A DNA stretch of 64,000 nt, taken from contig NZ_FOJU01000001.1 of the NCBI RefSeq assembly GCF_900111875.1, positions 248,001 through 312,000 of the forward strand. Direction: 5' to 3'. Each line of letters starts with the position of its first letter. The first letter of the stretch is position 1. Made by a program: the position numbers and the translations under genes. Below are positions 40,744 through 49,281 of this stretch, one piece after another. The notes below the pieces were generated by a model that made no database searches, was not told the DNA's origin, and worked only from the letters and a program-made list of their open reading frames with translations. Source of the stretch: Poseidonocella pacifica (GTDB lineage: Bacteria; Pseudomonadota; Alphaproteobacteria; Rhodobacterales; Rhodobacteraceae).

Positions 40744-41928
40744 TCAACCCGCTGGCGAAAAAGGATCGCCCAGTGGAATGAGGCAGGCCTGCAGGGCGTG
40801 GTAGATATCGGGTTTACCCGGAAAGATGCCGGCGACGGGCTCGCCATTTTCGTCGATCTGGTGGAACCAACCGCCGTGGACATGGTCGATATGGCGGGCA
40901 TCGACGTATTCCCAGACGCGGGCGTACCACTCTGCATAGAAGGCATCGCCCGTCACGGTGTGAAGCCTGTGAGCCGCACCGATCGCCTCGGCGCAGGGCC
41001 ACCAGAAGCGCCAGTCCCGGCTCACCTCCCCGTCCGGGCCCAGCGTATAGGCGATCCCTCCGGTGGGGAGCCACCCTTCCTTCATTGCGCGGCGAAACAG
41101 CCCTTCGGAGGCCTCGGGCATCCACTCATGGCGGCGGCCCGTTGCCTCCCAGAGTTCGAGCAGAAGGCGGCTCCACTCAAGCGCGTGGCCGGGCGTGGTA
41201 CCTGAGGGTCGAAACATCGGATCCCCGTCAAAATCGGGGTCTTCTTGCCAGTCCTCGGTGAAGTGTTCCGGTACGACCCAACCGGCGGCACGCGCGTGCT
41301 TGTCGATAAGGCGGCGGGCGATCCCTTCGGCCATCTCCAGATACTGCGCATCGCCCCATGCGGCGTGGGCGGCCATGAGGGCCTCTGTCAGGTGCATGTT
41401 CGCGTTCTGCCCGCGATAGCTATAACCCTCACTCCAGTCTGCGGAGAAGGTATCGGCCACCATGCCGGCGTCGGCCTCCCAGAAATGGGCCATCAGATCG
41501 TCCCACACACGGTCCCGCAGCCGCGCGGCGTCAGGGTGACCCGCGCGCGCGGCAGAGGCAGCGGCAAGGAGAACGAAGGCATGGCCATAGGCCTGTTTGC
41601 GGCTATCGATCGGGCCTGCGTCGTCAACACTCCAGTAGAACCCGCCGTTGGACCGATCCAGATGGCCATCGAACAGCCATGCGATCCCATGATCCACCTG
41701 ATCGCGGGCACCGGGGAAGCCGAGCCCCACGGCAAGCGCGTAGCTGTGCACCATTCGGCTTGTTTCATGCAGGGGGCGTTCCGACCCAGATCCGCGCGGG
41801 GCCTCATCCACGGGAGCTCCCTGCCGGTCCAGCGGCCAGAAACCTCCCGCGGGGTTACGGGAATTCGCGTGAAACCGCAGCAGGGCCAATGCCTGATCCC
41901 GAAGCCAATCGCCTTGAAAACGCGCCAT
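40744..41928 (-). CDS. AGE-family sugar epimerase/isomerase
   Basis: A 394-residue (alpha/alpha)6-barrel protein of the N-acylglucosamine 2-epimerase superfamily, which includes aldose-ketose isomerases such as YihS and mannose isomerase. Signatures are ETSRMVHSYALAVGLG, SYRGQNANMHLTEALMAAHAAW, and PGHALEWSRLLLELWE, with catalytic histidines expected in NMHLTEAL, PGHALEW and the C-terminal HVHGGWFHQID. The exact sugar is unknown. AGGAGGGG lies 11 bases upstream of the chosen ATG (41928); upstream in-frame codons are weakly supported. It is divergent from isochorismate synthase. Confidence 0.88.
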   Translation of the reverse strand: MARFQGDWLRDQALALLRFHANSRNPAGGFWPLDRQGAPVDEAPRGSGSERPLHETSRMVHSYALAVGLGFPGARDQVDHGIAWLFDGHLDRSNGGFYWSVDDAGPIDSRKQAYGHAFVLLAAASAARAGHPDAARLRDRVWDDLMAHFWEADAGMVADTFSADWSEGYSYRGQNANMHLTEALMAAHAAWGDAQYLEMAEGIARRLIDKHARAAGWVVPEHFTEDWQEDPDFDGDPMFRPSGTTPGHALEWSRLLLELWEATGRRHEWMPEASEGLFRRAMKEGWLPTGGIAYTLGPDGEVSRDWRFWWPCAEAIGAAHRLHTVTGDAFYAEWYARVWEYVDARHIDHVHGGWFHQIDENGEPVAGIFPGKPDIYHALQACLIPLGDPFSPAG

Positions 41929-42123
41929 GTCGTTAAATTCCCCTCCTGTTGTGCCTGCCCCTCGGCAAAAAGGTGCCGTGCAAGGGCTTGCGAGTTTCTT
42001 CTCATCCACTATACCGTCGCGCATCTGCCAGCTACCCCCGTTCCCGTTTTCGGGGCCAGGCCAGCCACGCCGGAAAGCACACCGTCTTTCCGAATGCGAA
42101 ATGCCTGGTCAAGGGATGGTACA

Positions 42124-43314
42124 GTGACTTCCAGTTCGTTTGATCCGAGTTTGCGACCCGATACGGGGCGCAACGATCCCGCTTTTGAATTCCGTGGGTC
42201 GGCCGCATGGATTTGCGCGGGAGAGAGCGCGACGGCAGTGCCGCGTGGTACATCGGCCACCTTGGGGGCGCGGCTCGCACGCGCCTTTGACGGGGCTCCT
42301 GAGAGTACGATTGTCGCCGGAGCGTTGCCATTTGACCTTACCGAAGAAGACAGCTTTTGGGTTTCCACTTCGCCGCGCATCGGGGGATTGGCCGGGGCTG
42401 CGCCGTCGATGGCTGGCTGGACCATCCGTGAGATGACACCAGCAGCGGTCTATGAGGCGGGCGTTGCGCGAGCGCTGGAAATTATCGCCGCGGGCGCCGG
42501 GCAGCCGGACGGGTTGCAGAAACTGGTCCTCGCACGGCGGCTCGAAGCGATGTCGGATCGGGAAATAGATCGCGCCGCGCTGATGGATCGGCTGACCGCT
42601 GATCCTGCCGCCACGGCGTTCATGCTGCGGTTGCCCGAACGAGGGCAGGGGCCGCGCTATCTTGCCGGGGCATCGCCCGAGCTCTTGATGGAAAAGCGCG
42701 GCGACCGGATCATTTCGCACCCGCTGGCCGGGTCTTCCGCGCGCAGCGCTGATCCGCATGCTGACGCGGCGGCGCGTGCGTCTCTTGCCGCGTCGAGCAA
42801 GGATCGCCACGAGCATCGGCATGTCGTGGAGTTCCTGCTCGATACCCTCGCGCCTTTGTGCCACGAGTTGCGCTGCCCGGATGGCCCCGAGATCACTTCG
42901 ACGCGGGCGCTCTGGCACTTGGGAACGCGGATTGAGGGGCGTTTGCGTGACCCGGAGGAGCCGTCGGCGCTATTGGCCACGCGCGTGCACCCGACGCCGG
43001 CAGTCTGCGGTGTCCCGCAAGCCCGGGCCGCCGCGTTGATACCGGAGCTGGAGGATGGACCGCGAGGTTTCTACGCGGGCACGGTCGGGTGGAACGATCG
43101 CCGCGGGGATGGCAGTTGGTACGTCACGATCCGGTCCGCCGAGATAGAAGGGCGCGTCGCGCGGCTGCACGCCGGTGCGGGGTTGGTGCTTGGCTCCGAC
43201 CCGGAAACCGAACGGCGCGAAACCGCGACGAAGTTCCGCACATTCCTGTCGGCCTTGGGGCTTGAGGGCGCGGAGCTTGACACGTTGGTGGAGACAATGG
43301 AGGCGAGCCGATGA
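42124..43314 (+). CDS. Isochorismate synthase
   Basis: A 396-residue chorismate-utilising enzyme of the EntC/MenF/DhbC group that converts chorismate to isochorismate. Its C-terminal two thirds carry GLQKLVLARRLEA, ASPELLMEKRGDRIISHPLAGSSAR in part, SSKDRHEHRHVVEFLLD and RVHPTPAVCGVPQARA. The start is GTG 42124, fixed by AAGGGA seven bases upstream; a much longer open frame before it is antisense to the AGE gene. It overlaps the isochorismatase by four bases. No entA, entE or NRPS gene is nearby. Confidence 0.88.
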   Translation: MTSSSFDPSLRPDTGRNDPAFEFRGSAAWICAGESATAVPRGTSATLGARLARAFDGAPESTIVAGALPFDLTEEDSFWVSTSPRIGGLAGAAPSMAGWTIREMTPAAVYEAGVARALEIIAAGAGQPDGLQKLVLARRLEAMSDREIDRAALMDRLTADPAATAFMLRLPERGQGPRYLAGASPELLMEKRGDRIISHPLAGSSARSADPHADAAARASLAASSKDRHEHRHVVEFLLDTLAPLCHELRCPDGPEITSTRALWHLGTRIEGRLRDPEEPSALLATRVHPTPAVCGVPQARAAALIPELEDGPRGFYAGTVGWNDRRGDGSWYVTIRSAEIEGRVARLHAGAGLVLGSDPETERRETATKFRTFLSALGLEGAELDTLVETMEASR

Positions 43315-43949
43315 GCACGTCGAAATCCTTGCCCAAAATCGCATCCTATGAGTTGCCTCGCGCGGATGAGCTTCCGGCGTCGAAAGCGCCCTTTTCGCTG
43401 GACTGGGATCGGGCCGCGCTTTTGATCCACGACATGCAGCGTTACTTCTGCGCCGCCTTCGTAGAAGGGGAAAGCCCGCTGCGCCCCATGACCGCCAATA
43501 TCGCGGGGCTTGCCGAGGTTGCGCGCGCCAAGGGTGCACCGGTCTTCTATACCGCGCAGGACGTTCAGCAGGACCGACGGGATCGCGGGCTACAAGCTGA
43601 ACTTTGGGGGCCCGGCATGCAGGACCCGGAGGCGCATCGTCCGATCCTGACGGACCTTGCGCCGCTGCCGGGCGATCACGTGCTGACCAAGCATCGATAC
43701 AGCGCGTTTCAACGTTCCAACCTTGCAGAGATGATGCAGGCGAGGGGGCGTGACCAGCTCGTGATCTGCGGGATCTATGCGCATATCGGCTGTATGCTGA
43801 CAGCCGCCGATGCCTTCATGCGCGACATAGAGCCATTCTTCGTGGCCGATGCGCTTGGGGATTTCAGCCGCGAAAAGCACGATCTGGCCCTGAGCTACGT
43901 GGCGGGCACATGCGGGGTGGTCATCAATACGGCGGGTGCCCGGGCTTAA
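43311..43949 (+). CDS. Isochorismatase (EntB-type, without carrier domain)
   Basis: A 212-residue hydrolase that turns isochorismate into 2,3-dihydro-2,3-dihydroxybenzoate and pyruvate. The catalytic Asp41 lies in ALLIHDMQRYF, the Lys in VLTKHRYSAF, and the nucleophile region reads VICGIYAHIGCM, where Gly replaces the Cys of other cysteine-hydrolase relatives, as in true isochorismatases. The aryl-carrier domain present in E. coli EntB (285 aa) is absent. Coupled to isochorismate synthase by ATGA; the two enzymes act consecutively. Confidence 0.9.
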   Translation: MSTSKSLPKIASYELPRADELPASKAPFSLDWDRAALLIHDMQRYFCAAFVEGESPLRPMTANIAGLAEVARAKGAPVFYTAQDVQQDRRDRGLQAELWGPGMQDPEAHRPILTDLAPLPGDHVLTKHRYSAFQRSNLAEMMQARGRDQLVICGIYAHIGCMLTAADAFMRDIEPFFVADALGDFSREKHDLALSYVAGTCGVVINTAGARA

Positions 43950-43961
43950 TCCCCGCCCGGC

Positions 43962-44984
43962 TCAGTCGCAGGGCTTTGTGATGATTTCACCCGGCTGGTG
44001 CAGCGCATAGGTGCCGCGCCCCGCGTCTTTGGCCGCGTAGAGCGCGCGATCAGCATAGGTGCGAAGGTGTTCGATGGTCGGCTTGTCATAGTTCGGGGAC
44101 CAGGCCACGCCGATGCTGCCTGATACGGCCAGCTTTTTCCCGGAAACGCAGATGGGGCAGTTGAGCCGCCCGAGGATGCGCTCGACCACCTTTATCGCAT
44201 CGGCGGCAGATTTGGGCTGGTGCATGAGCACCACGAATTCGTCCCCGCCGAAACGTGCCACGATATCCGCGCGCCGGGTCTCCGCCACCAGAACCTCGGC
44301 GGTGTGCTGCAGGATGCGGTCGCCGGTGTCATGCCCGTAGTGATCGTTGATCTCTTTGAAGTGATCAAGATCGAGATAGATCAGCGCCACATCGTTGGCC
44401 GCTGCCACGCTGTCGTGCATCAGGGTGTTGAGGGCGCGCCGGTTCCAGAGCCCCGTGAGGGCGTCGGTGCTTGCCTTTTGTTCTGCTGCGAGCTTGTCGT
44501 CGCGCAGCCGCAGGTTGGCGGTGCGCAACTCATCCATCACCAGTGTCTTTGCTTCCAGCAGGTAGAGCATCTCAATGGTCAGGTCGGTCGGAGAGAAATC
44601 CCGGCTCGTAAGGTCGAAGGTGGTGATGGCATTCACGGCCTCGATGCCGAAGGACAGATCAATGATCGCACCATCGCTGTAGGCTGCGGCCACGCCTTTC
44701 AGACCTATTTCCGGCATTCCGCGCATACGCAGGTGCAACCGCTTGCCCGAAGCGGCGCGCAGATCGTTCGTCGATGAGATGTCGTTGGGACGGCAGATTT
44801 CGAACAGGTCAAAAAAAGCAGAACCTTCCCAGATGAGATCGGGGTGGAGCCGGCGCAGGGTGGGGCCCACGTGGCGGATAATGCCGCGCGGGCCGACAGT
44901 AAGATGTAGTGGGCAGATGAGGTCCAGCGCTGGTTCTACGCCGGCAAATCCCTCACGCGCCCTTCTCCGTACGTGCGAGGTCAA
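43962..44984 (-). CDS. Diguanylate cyclase with HNOBA sensor domain
   Basis: A 340-residue protein. Residues 1 to about 150 resemble the heme-NO-binding-associated (HNOBA) domain (ICPLHLTVGPRGIIRHVG, FFDLFEICRPNDIS). A short coiled coil (LLEAKTLVMDELRTANLRL) follows, then a GGDEF domain with intact ARFGGDEFVVL, so it should make c-di-GMP from GTP. RRAD five residues before GGDEF is a product-inhibition I-site. No ATG fits; TTG 44984 is chosen because AAGGA stands seven bases upstream, which makes the gene overlap the H-NOX gene by 32 bases. TTG 45023 is the alternative. Confidence 0.88.
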   Translation of the reverse strand: MTSHVRRRAREGFAGVEPALDLICPLHLTVGPRGIIRHVGPTLRRLHPDLIWEGSAFFDLFEICRPNDISSTNDLRAASGKRLHLRMRGMPEIGLKGVAAAYSDGAIIDLSFGIEAVNAITTFDLTSRDFSPTDLTIEMLYLLEAKTLVMDELRTANLRLRDDKLAAEQKASTDALTGLWNRRALNTLMHDSVAAANDVALIYLDLDHFKEINDHYGHDTGDRILQHTAEVLVAETRRADIVARFGGDEFVVLMHQPKSAADAIKVVERILGRLNCPICVSGKKLAVSGSIGVAWSPNYDKPTIEHLRTYADRALYAAKDAGRGTYALHQPGEIITKPCD

Positions 44985-45546
44985 AGCTGCGTCCTTCCGA
45001 GAATTCCAGATCAACCAAAACAATGTCGATAACTTCGGACTTCCCCTGCCCAGAGCGGATGTCCATCAGGACAAGCGCGCCGTAATCGTCCGCCATACCT
45101 CGCAACAAGCCGAGAACCACATAACCATAGCCTTTCAGGGGGCTATCACACACAAGAGAATAACGTCGCGGACCAAGCGCCTTCAGCTGAAGGTCCGGAA
45201 CGTCAAGGTCGGGCACCGCCATGCGCGCACGACCGGGGAGATCATCGAGTGAAAGGAGGAAGTCGAGAAATGTCTCTCCTCCGAACCGCAGGAGGCGCCG
45301 CAACGGCCCCAGATTGGGATGCGTCACCAGATAGGTCCCAATATCTTCGAGCGCGGCTTCCTTCGGTTTGTCCAAGGCAATCGAAATCGCATCGAGCAAC
45401 GTTTCCGTTTGCTCGGTCGAGTAGTCGATCATCGTGTCGAAGTCGGTAAAGCCAAGGGCAACGCGGCGGGTAACCTCAAGCCATCGCTCGCGGCCGTAGG
45501 TATCCTCTACAAATCCCTGAATTGCTCTGTTGACCAGACCGTGCAT
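44953..45546 (-). CDS. H-NOX-like (heme NO-binding fold) protein lacking heme-ligand residues
   Basis: A 197-residue protein that follows the H-NOX fold from its first residues (MHGLVNRAIQGFVEDTYG; LGFTDFDTMIDYSTEQT; GLLRGMADDYGALVLMDI). In canonical H-NOX the proximal heme ligand is a His around position 102 in a LxxLH context; here that position is Pro104 (SLDDLPGRA). The YxSxR motif that holds the heme propionates is replaced by C133-D-S-P-L137. Only His2 and His76 are present. It is therefore unlikely to bind heme in the usual way. It overlaps the HNOBA-GGDEF gene, the usual H-NOX partner type. Confidence 0.85.
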   Translation of the reverse strand: MHGLVNRAIQGFVEDTYGRERWLEVTRRVALGFTDFDTMIDYSTEQTETLLDAISIALDKPKEAALEDIGTYLVTHPNLGPLRRLLRFGGETFLDFLLSLDDLPGRARMAVPDLDVPDLQLKALGPRRYSLVCDSPLKGYGYVVLGLLRGMADDYGALVLMDIRSGQGKSEVIDIVLVDLEFSEGRSFDLARTEKGA

Positions 45547-45637
45547 CGCCCAATTGCTCCCTCAGACAAGATAAGTCTTAGGGCAAAGAGTTTTAACGAG
45601 GCATCAACAGTTCGACTTTTCGAGATTTACCTGTACG

Positions 45638-45949
45638 TCAACTGCGGGAGGCCTTTTCCTCCAGCCCGGATTTGTCGCCGCGCCGGGCAAGTTCCGCCTC
45701 GACATCCGACAGGTCGATGTCATGCGCCCTGAGCATGACAAGAAGGTGATAAAGAACATCCGCAGCTTCGCTGGTCAGCCGCTCCCGATCACCCTTTACC
45801 GCCTCGATTATCGCCTCAACCGCTTCCTCACCGAATTTTTCGGCGCATTTCTCCGGGCCGCGCGCCAAGAGCTTGGCGGTCCAGCTTGAATCAGGATCGG
45901 CCCCGGCGCGTTCGGCAATTGTGCGGGAAAGCTCGTGAAGGGCGCTCAT
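45638..45949 (-). CDS. hisE: Phosphoribosyl-ATP pyrophosphatase
   Basis: A 103-residue MazG-fold enzyme for histidine step two (PR-ATP to PR-AMP). The metal-binding helices are [20 protein letters not shown] and [19 protein letters not shown]. It starts at ATG overlapping the hisF stop by four bases, so it is last in the hisA-hisF-hisE run. The tail after GDKSGLEEK is short and charged. Confidence 0.96.
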   Translation of the reverse strand: MSALHELSRTIAERAGADPDSSWTAKLLARGPEKCAEKFGEEAVEAIIEAVKGDRERLTSEAADVLYHLLVMLRAHDIDLSDVEAELARRGDKSGLEEKASRS

Positions 45950-46707
45950 GTGAGCCTCATGGGGATGCCAGCGGCGGCCATATGCGCTTTTGCCTCGGCG
46001 ACGGTGTAGGTTCCGAAATGAAAGATCGATGCGGCCAGTACGGCGGATGCGCCGCCTTCGGTGACGCCCTCGACTAGGTGATCCAGCGTGCCAACGCCGC
46101 CGCTTGCGATCACTGGAACGTCTACGGCATCGGCAATGGCGCGAGTGAGCGGCAGATTGAAACCAGCGCGCGTGCCATCACGATCCATAGAGGTCAGCAG
46201 GATTTCACCGGCCCCCTTTGCCGCGACGGTCCGGGCGAACTCGACCGCGTCGATACCGGTTTCGCGGCGCCCGCCGTGGGTGAAAATCTCCCAACGTCCC
46301 GGGGCCACGCCTTTGGCGTCGATGGCACAGACGATGCACTGACTGCCAAAATGGTCAGCGGCCTCTGCGATCACGTCCGGGTTTGCCACGGCAGCGGAGT
46401 TGAAACTGACCTTGTCGGCACCGGCGAGCAGCAGAGCGCGCACATCGGCCACGGTCCGCACGCCGCCGCCAACCGTAAGCGGCACGAAGCAATGCTCTGC
46501 CGTGCGGGTCACCACGTCGAACATCACGCCGCGGTTTTGATGCGTGGCGTGGATATCGAGAAAACAGATTTCGTCTGCGCCTGCTGCGTCATAGGCGCGG
46601 GCGGCCTCGACCGGGTCCCCCGCATCGCGCAGATCAACGAAGTTGACGCCCTTGACCACGCGGCCATCGGCGACATCAAGGCAGGGAATGATGCGGGTTT
46701 TCAACAT
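45946..46707 (-). CDS. hisF: Imidazole glycerol phosphate synthase subunit HisF
   Basis: A 253-residue TIM barrel that, with HisH, makes imidazole glycerol phosphate and AICAR. The catalytic Asp residues lie in [15 protein letters not shown] (Asp near 11) and IVCAIDAKG (Asp near 130); phosphate loops are VGGGVRT and [11 protein letters not shown]. It is downstream of hisA with a 41-base gap and overlaps hisE. HisH is encoded three genes upstream, on the same strand. Confidence 0.98.
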   Translation of the reverse strand: MLKTRIIPCLDVADGRVVKGVNFVDLRDAGDPVEAARAYDAAGADEICFLDIHATHQNRGVMFDVVTRTAEHCFVPLTVGGGVRTVADVRALLLAGADKVSFNSAAVANPDVIAEAADHFGSQCIVCAIDAKGVAPGRWEIFTHGGRRETGIDAVEFARTVAAKGAGEILLTSMDRDGTRAGFNLPLTRAIADAVDVPVIASGGVGTLDHLVEGVTEGGASAVLAASIFHFGTYTVAEAKAHMAAAGIPMRLT

Positions 46708-46748
46708 GGCGTTGTGTTATACGGCGCACGCGGGCCGGACAAGCGACC

Positions 46749-47471
46749 TCATGACTTCAGAGCGGCGAGCGCAGCGCGAAGATCAAGCGCGCCGTCATAA
46801 AGAGCACGTCCGGAAATCGCACCGTTGAGTTGCGCCCCGCAATCCCGCAGGGCAATCAGATCTTCGAGCGAGGAGACGCCCCCGGAGGCAATCACGGGAA
46901 TGCTTACGGCACGTGCCAGCGCCGCCGTCGCCTCTATGTTCGGGCCTTGCATCGCCCCATCGCGGTTGATGTCGGTATAGATGATGGCCGCCACGCCGGC
47001 ATCCTCGAAGGAGCGGGCGAGATCGGTCACGAGCACATCCGTCTCCTCGGCCCAGCCTTTGGTCGCGACACGGCCATCGCGTGCGTCGATGCCCACGGCC
47101 ACCTGACCGGGAAAGGCCTTGGCCGCATCACGGACCAGCGCAGGATTCTCCACAGCAACGGTCCCGAGAATGACCCGCGCGAGGCCCTTGGAGAGCCAGC
47201 GTTCGATCGTAGCCATATCGCGGATGCCGCCGCCAAGCTGCGCTGGCACGTTGGTCTGCTCCAGAATGGCTTCGACGGGCGCGGCATTGACCGGTTCGCC
47301 CGCAAAAGCACCGTTGAGATCAACCAGATGCAACCATTCGCAACCGGCCTCGACAAAGGCACGGGCCTGCGCCGCGGGATCGTCGTTGAAGACGGTGGCC
47401 TTTTCCATTTCGCCCTTGAGAAGCCGAACGGCCTGACCGTCCTTCAGGTCGATTGCGGGATAGAGGATCAT
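46749..47471 (-). CDS. hisA: ProFAR isomerase
   Basis: A 240-residue TIM-barrel isomerase converting ProFAR to PRFAR. The catalytic Asp8 is in [15 protein letters not shown] and the second Asp is in [13 protein letters not shown]. It starts at MILYPAID; 38 earlier in-frame codons give a non-homologous product. The 130 bases upstream are shared with the divergent DUF2147 gene, so hisAFE probably has its own promoter, separate from hisB-hisH. Confidence 0.97.
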   Translation of the reverse strand: MILYPAIDLKDGQAVRLLKGEMEKATVFNDDPAAQARAFVEAGCEWLHLVDLNGAFAGEPVNAAPVEAILEQTNVPAQLGGGIRDMATIERWLSKGLARVILGTVAVENPALVRDAAKAFPGQVAVGIDARDGRVATKGWAEETDVLVTDLARSFEDAGVAAIIYTDINRDGAMQGPNIEATAALARAVSIPVIASGGVSSLEDLIALRDCGAQLNGAISGRALYDGALDLRAALAALKS

Positions 47472-47601
47472 TCGGATTTGCCTTCTCGCTTGTGTCGTCG
47501 CGATTTGCCACGCGGACGGCACAAATGCAACGCGACCTGACGTCAGGCTTGATTGGCGACGCGGGCCTCTGCACGTTTGCCGCATCTTTCAGGGAGGAGA
47601 G

Positions 47602-47982
47602 ATGATGAAAGAACTGATCGTGGCGCTTACCTTGGCGGCGAGCGCCGTATCCGCCGATCCCGTCGAGGGCGTGTGGCAGACCGAACCGGACGATGGGGCC
47701 TTTGCCCATGTCACCATGCAACCCTGCGGACAGGCGATTTGCGGCGTGATCACACGCACTTACAACACCGATGGTGAATATGCCTCGCTCAATCTCGGCA
47801 AGACGCTGGTCATTGGGATGGTCCCCAAGGGGGCCGGCAAATACGAGGGCAAGGTCTGGCGCCCGTCCAACGGCAAGACCTATATCGGCAAGATGGACCA
47901 CACGGGCGAAACGCTCGCGCTGCGGGGATGTGTGGCGGGTGGTTTGTTATGCTCGAAACAGACGTGGCGGCGCATCAAATAG
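47602..47982 (+). CDS. DUF2147 secreted protein
   Basis: A 126-residue exported protein with signal peptide (KELIVALTLAASAVSA). The mature DUF2147 domain starts DPVEGVWQTEPDDGAF and ends SKQTWRRIK. It contains Cys residues at CGQAICG and RGCVAGGLLC that could form two disulfides in the periplasm. Function is unknown. AGGGAGGAG precedes two consecutive ATG codons. It lies on the plus strand between two halves of the his genes, and its 3' end overlaps the Dph6-like gene by eight bases. Confidence 0.85.
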   Translation: MMKELIVALTLAASAVSADPVEGVWQTEPDDGAFAHVTMQPCGQAICGVITRTYNTDGEYASLNLGKTLVIGMVPKGAGKYEGKVWRPSNGKTYIGKMDHTGETLALRGCVAGGLLCSKQTWRRIK

Positions 47983-48646
47983 ATGGAACGAGGTCGGCAT
48001 AGACGAAACCATCGCGGGTAACGACCTCGCCGGGCGCGACATGCAGTGGCGCCTTGAACAGCGGACAGTTTGATACCGCGGTGTGAAATTCGCCGTTCTC
48101 CCCACAAGGGTCGATGCCTTCGGGGAGGGCGGCAAGCAGAGCGCGATCATACCGGCGACCTGCAAAATCGGCGGGCAGGCGAGTGGGGTCCAGGGTCACG
48201 AGATGTGCCTCCAATCCGCCGTCGATCATCTCCAACGCCAATTCCGCCGTATCGCGGCCCCAGAGCGGGAAGAGCGGCGTGATGCCGCTCCCGGCGAGGT
48301 TGGCTTCGCGATAGGTGCGGACATCCTCAAGGAAAAGATCCCCGAAAATCATGTGGTTGAGCCCGCGTTCCGCCAGTTTGGCAACTGCCTCGGCCATGCG
48401 GTCCTGATACACTTCGTTGGAGCAGGGCCAGGGCAGGGGAACCTCGATCAACTCGACATCCATGGCGGCGGCCTGTGCCCGCAGGAGGGCGTTGCGGGTG
48501 CCATGCATCGCAACCCGGTCAAATGCCTCGTTCGTTGTGGTCAGCAGCGCCGCAATCTCGGCCTGTCCGGTTTGCTGCGCCATATGGCCGGCCCACGCGC
48601 AATCCTTGCCGCTGGACCACGAAAGCACGGCGCGAGGCGGGGTCAC
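47975..48646 (-). CDS. Dph6-like ATP-pyrophosphatase (PP-loop) protein in the his operon
   Basis: A 223-residue N-type PP-loop protein (diphthine-ammonia ligase domain). The PP-loop is VLSWSSGKDCAWA, followed by the family-typical LLTTTNEAFDRVAMHG and FGDLFLEDVRTYRE. In archaea and eukaryotes Dph6 completes diphthamide on EF2; bacteria lack diphthamide, so the substrate here is unknown. GTG 48646 overlaps the hisH stop as GTGA; a TTG three codons upstream is possible. Such genes next to hisH may recur in relatives, but I cannot check that here. Confidence 0.85.
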   Translation of the reverse strand: MTPPRAVLSWSSGKDCAWAGHMAQQTGQAEIAALLTTTNEAFDRVAMHGTRNALLRAQAAAMDVELIEVPLPWPCSNEVYQDRMAEAVAKLAERGLNHMIFGDLFLEDVRTYREANLAGSGITPLFPLWGRDTAELALEMIDGGLEAHLVTLDPTRLPADFAGRRYDRALLAALPEGIDPCGENGEFHTAVSNCPLFKAPLHVAPGEVVTRDGFVYADLVPSI

Positions 48647-49281
48647 GGCACCCAATGCAGAAAGTTGGAGATCAGGCGCAGGCCGATCGTCTGGCTTTTC
48701 TCGGGGTGGAACTGCGTGCCGACGATATTGTCGCGCCCCACGATCGCGGTGATCGGCGCGCCATATTCCACATGTGCCAGAAGATGCGCGGGATCGGCGG
48801 GGCGCATGTGGTAGGAATGCACGAAATAGGCGTGATCGCCCGTTTTGATCCCATCGAAAATCGGGTGCGGGTTGTCGATAACCAGATCGTTCCAGCCCAT
48901 GTGCGGAACCTTCATCGCCGGGTCCGCAGGCTCTATCCGCACCACTTCTCCGGGGATCCAGTCAAAGCCAGCGGTCTCTTCGTACTCGTGCCCGCGAGAG
49001 CTAAGCATCTGCATCCCAATGCAAATTCCCAGAAAAGGGCGACCGCCGGAAATGACCGCCTCCTCCATGGCCTCAAAGACGCCGCGATGATCAAAGAGTT
49101 CCCGCCGGCAGGCGGGGAAGGCTCCGTCACCGGGCAGAACGATACGGGACGCCGTGCGGATCACATCGGGATCGGACGTTACGGCGACGGGCCCGGCATC
49201 CGTTTCGTCGGCCATTTTCTGAAAGGCCTTCTGCGCGGAATGCAGGTTCCCGGATTCGTAATCGACGATGACCGTGGTCAT
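48643..49281 (-). CDS. hisH: Imidazole glycerol phosphate synthase glutaminase subunit HisH
   Basis: A 212-residue class I glutamine amidotransferase that supplies ammonia to HisF. The nucleophile Cys is in [11 protein letters not shown] and the His-Glu pair in [10 protein letters not shown]. It starts [16 protein letters not shown]. Its start overlaps the hisB stop by four bases and its stop overlaps the Dph6-like GTG. HisF is encoded separately, about 2 kb downstream. Confidence 0.97.
   Translation of the reverse strand: MTTVIVDYESGNLHSAQKAFQKMADETDAGPVAVTSDPDVIRTASRIVLPGDGAFPACRRELFDHRGVFEAMEEAVISGGRPFLGICIGMQMLSSRGHEYEETAGFDWIPGEVVRIEPADPAMKVPHMGWNDLVIDNPHPIFDGIKTGDHAYFVHSYHMRPADPAHLLAHVEYGAPITAIVGRDNIVGTQFHPEKSQTIGLRLISNFLHWVP

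Noticed and set aside
41245-42123. An N-terminal extension of isochorismate synthase by 293 codons
   Set aside because: It is antisense to the AGE-family gene. The GTG at 42124 has its own ribosome site.
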